The position numbers and the translations under genes are program-made. Shown in pieces: positions 63,530-64,000 of a stretch of 64,000 nucleotides of DNA; positions within the stretch are counted from its first letter, which is position 1; each line of letters starts with the position of its first letter. The stretch is from Actinomycetota bacterium. Its GTDB lineage: Bacteria > Actinomycetota > Thermoleophilia > Gaiellales > Gaiellaceae. Below the pieces are notes generated by a model. It saw only the letters and a program-made list of their open reading frames with translations, was not told the origin of the DNA and made no database searches. Location of the stretch: the NCBI GenBank assembly GCA_003134505.1, contig PLBK01000012.1:1-64000 (forward strand), written 5' to 3'.

Positions 63530-64000
63530 TCAGGGTCTGAGGACGGCGCGGCGCGGGCCGGCTACGAAGCCGGCTTCGGCAAGCAGCGGCATCGCCTCGG
63601 ACTCGGCGACGGGCTCACCGTCGAAGCGCTCCACGGACAGCCGGCGCACACCGGTTCTCCGGGCGTGCTGGACGACCGCGGCGAGCGCCGGTCGCAGCCA
63701 CGACTCGTCCGGCTCGCGGAGCGGGACGAGCGAGCGGCCGCTTCGCTCCACGAACAGCACCGCCTCGCCGCCGGAGAGGACGACGAGAGCGCCCGCGACC
63801 CGAGCCGCCCGCGCGCCGGCCCGCTTCGGCCACGAGAGTGCCGCGCCGTACGGCTGGGCCGGGTCGGCGGCCGCGAGGACGAGCGTCTCCGGCTCGTCGC
63901 CGTCTCGCGGACGCAGCTCGCGAACCCTCTCGACCGCGCCGCCGAGCGCGAACTGCGCGCCGCCGAGGCCCTCGACGAAGTACCCGCGCCGGCAGAGGCC
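63530..64000 (-). CDS. lhr: Lhr-type ATP-dependent helicase, C-terminal part (truncated by window edge)
   Basis: AALSWPKRAGARAARVAGALVVLSGGEAVLFVERSGRSLVPLREPDESWLRPALAAVVQHARRTGVRRLSVERFDGEPVAESEAMPLLAEAGFVAGPRRAVLRP resembles Lhr C-termini. Confidence 0.75.
   Translation of the reverse strand, partial: GLCRRGYFVEGLGGAQFALGGAVERVRELRPRDGDEPETLVLAAADPAQPYGAALSWPKRAGARAARVAGALVVLSGGEAVLFVERSGRSLVPLREPDESWLRPALAAVVQHARRTGVRRLSVERFDGEPVAESEAMPLLAEAGFVAGPRRAVLRP

Noticed and set aside
1-64000. CRISPR arrays, prophage, IS elements, toxin-antitoxin or restriction-modification loci
   Set aside because: No regularly spaced repeats of CRISPR type, no transposase/integrase/capsid/methylase signatures in any plausible ORF.

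Overview
High-GC actinobacterial chromosomal window; the gene content resembles Thermoleophilia/Gaiellales/Solirubrobacterales, but that lineage call is inference. It carries about 60 supportable CDS, two tRNAs (a partial tRNA-Gly(GCC) at the left edge and tRNA-Trp(CCA)), and no CRISPR array or recognisable transposase. Housekeeping and metabolic genes: RNase HI-like, aldehyde dehydrogenase, EF-G paralog, FliA/WhiG-type sigma factor, phosphofructokinase with PPi-type residues, acyl-CoA carboxylase alpha and beta subunits, enoyl-CoA hydratase, acyl-CoA dehydrogenase, pepA, MBL-rhodanese fusion, ilvA-meaB, hisC, ggt, ftsZ-parA, and the C-terminus of an Lhr-type helicase. Between these lie lineage-specific secreted or surface genes: collagen-like paralogs, a tandem EXORDIUM/PHI-1-like pair with IPT/TIG tails, beta-propellers, an LPFTG sortase substrate, GT39-like transferases and an O-antigen ligase. 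Most notable observations: (1) a dispersed palindromic repeat of about 100 bp that sits with one polarity at the 3' ends of genes (three full copies, one partial); (2) a chimeric junction at about 7.01 kb joining a truncated beta-helix-type gene to an inverted, nonsense-interrupted collagen-like gene; (3) a single-base frameshift that removes the LuxR HTH of a 941-aa regulator; (4) an FtsZ with a disordered N-terminal extension of about 105 aa and a very short C-terminal linker; (5) an orphan, degenerate Fpg/Nei zinc finger beside lhr; (6) mutually exclusive hairpins in the 14.3-14.44 kb leader; (7) a perfect palindrome kept in frame inside the biotin carboxylase gene; (8) a 104-nt structured element in a convergent intergenic region at 56.7 kb.
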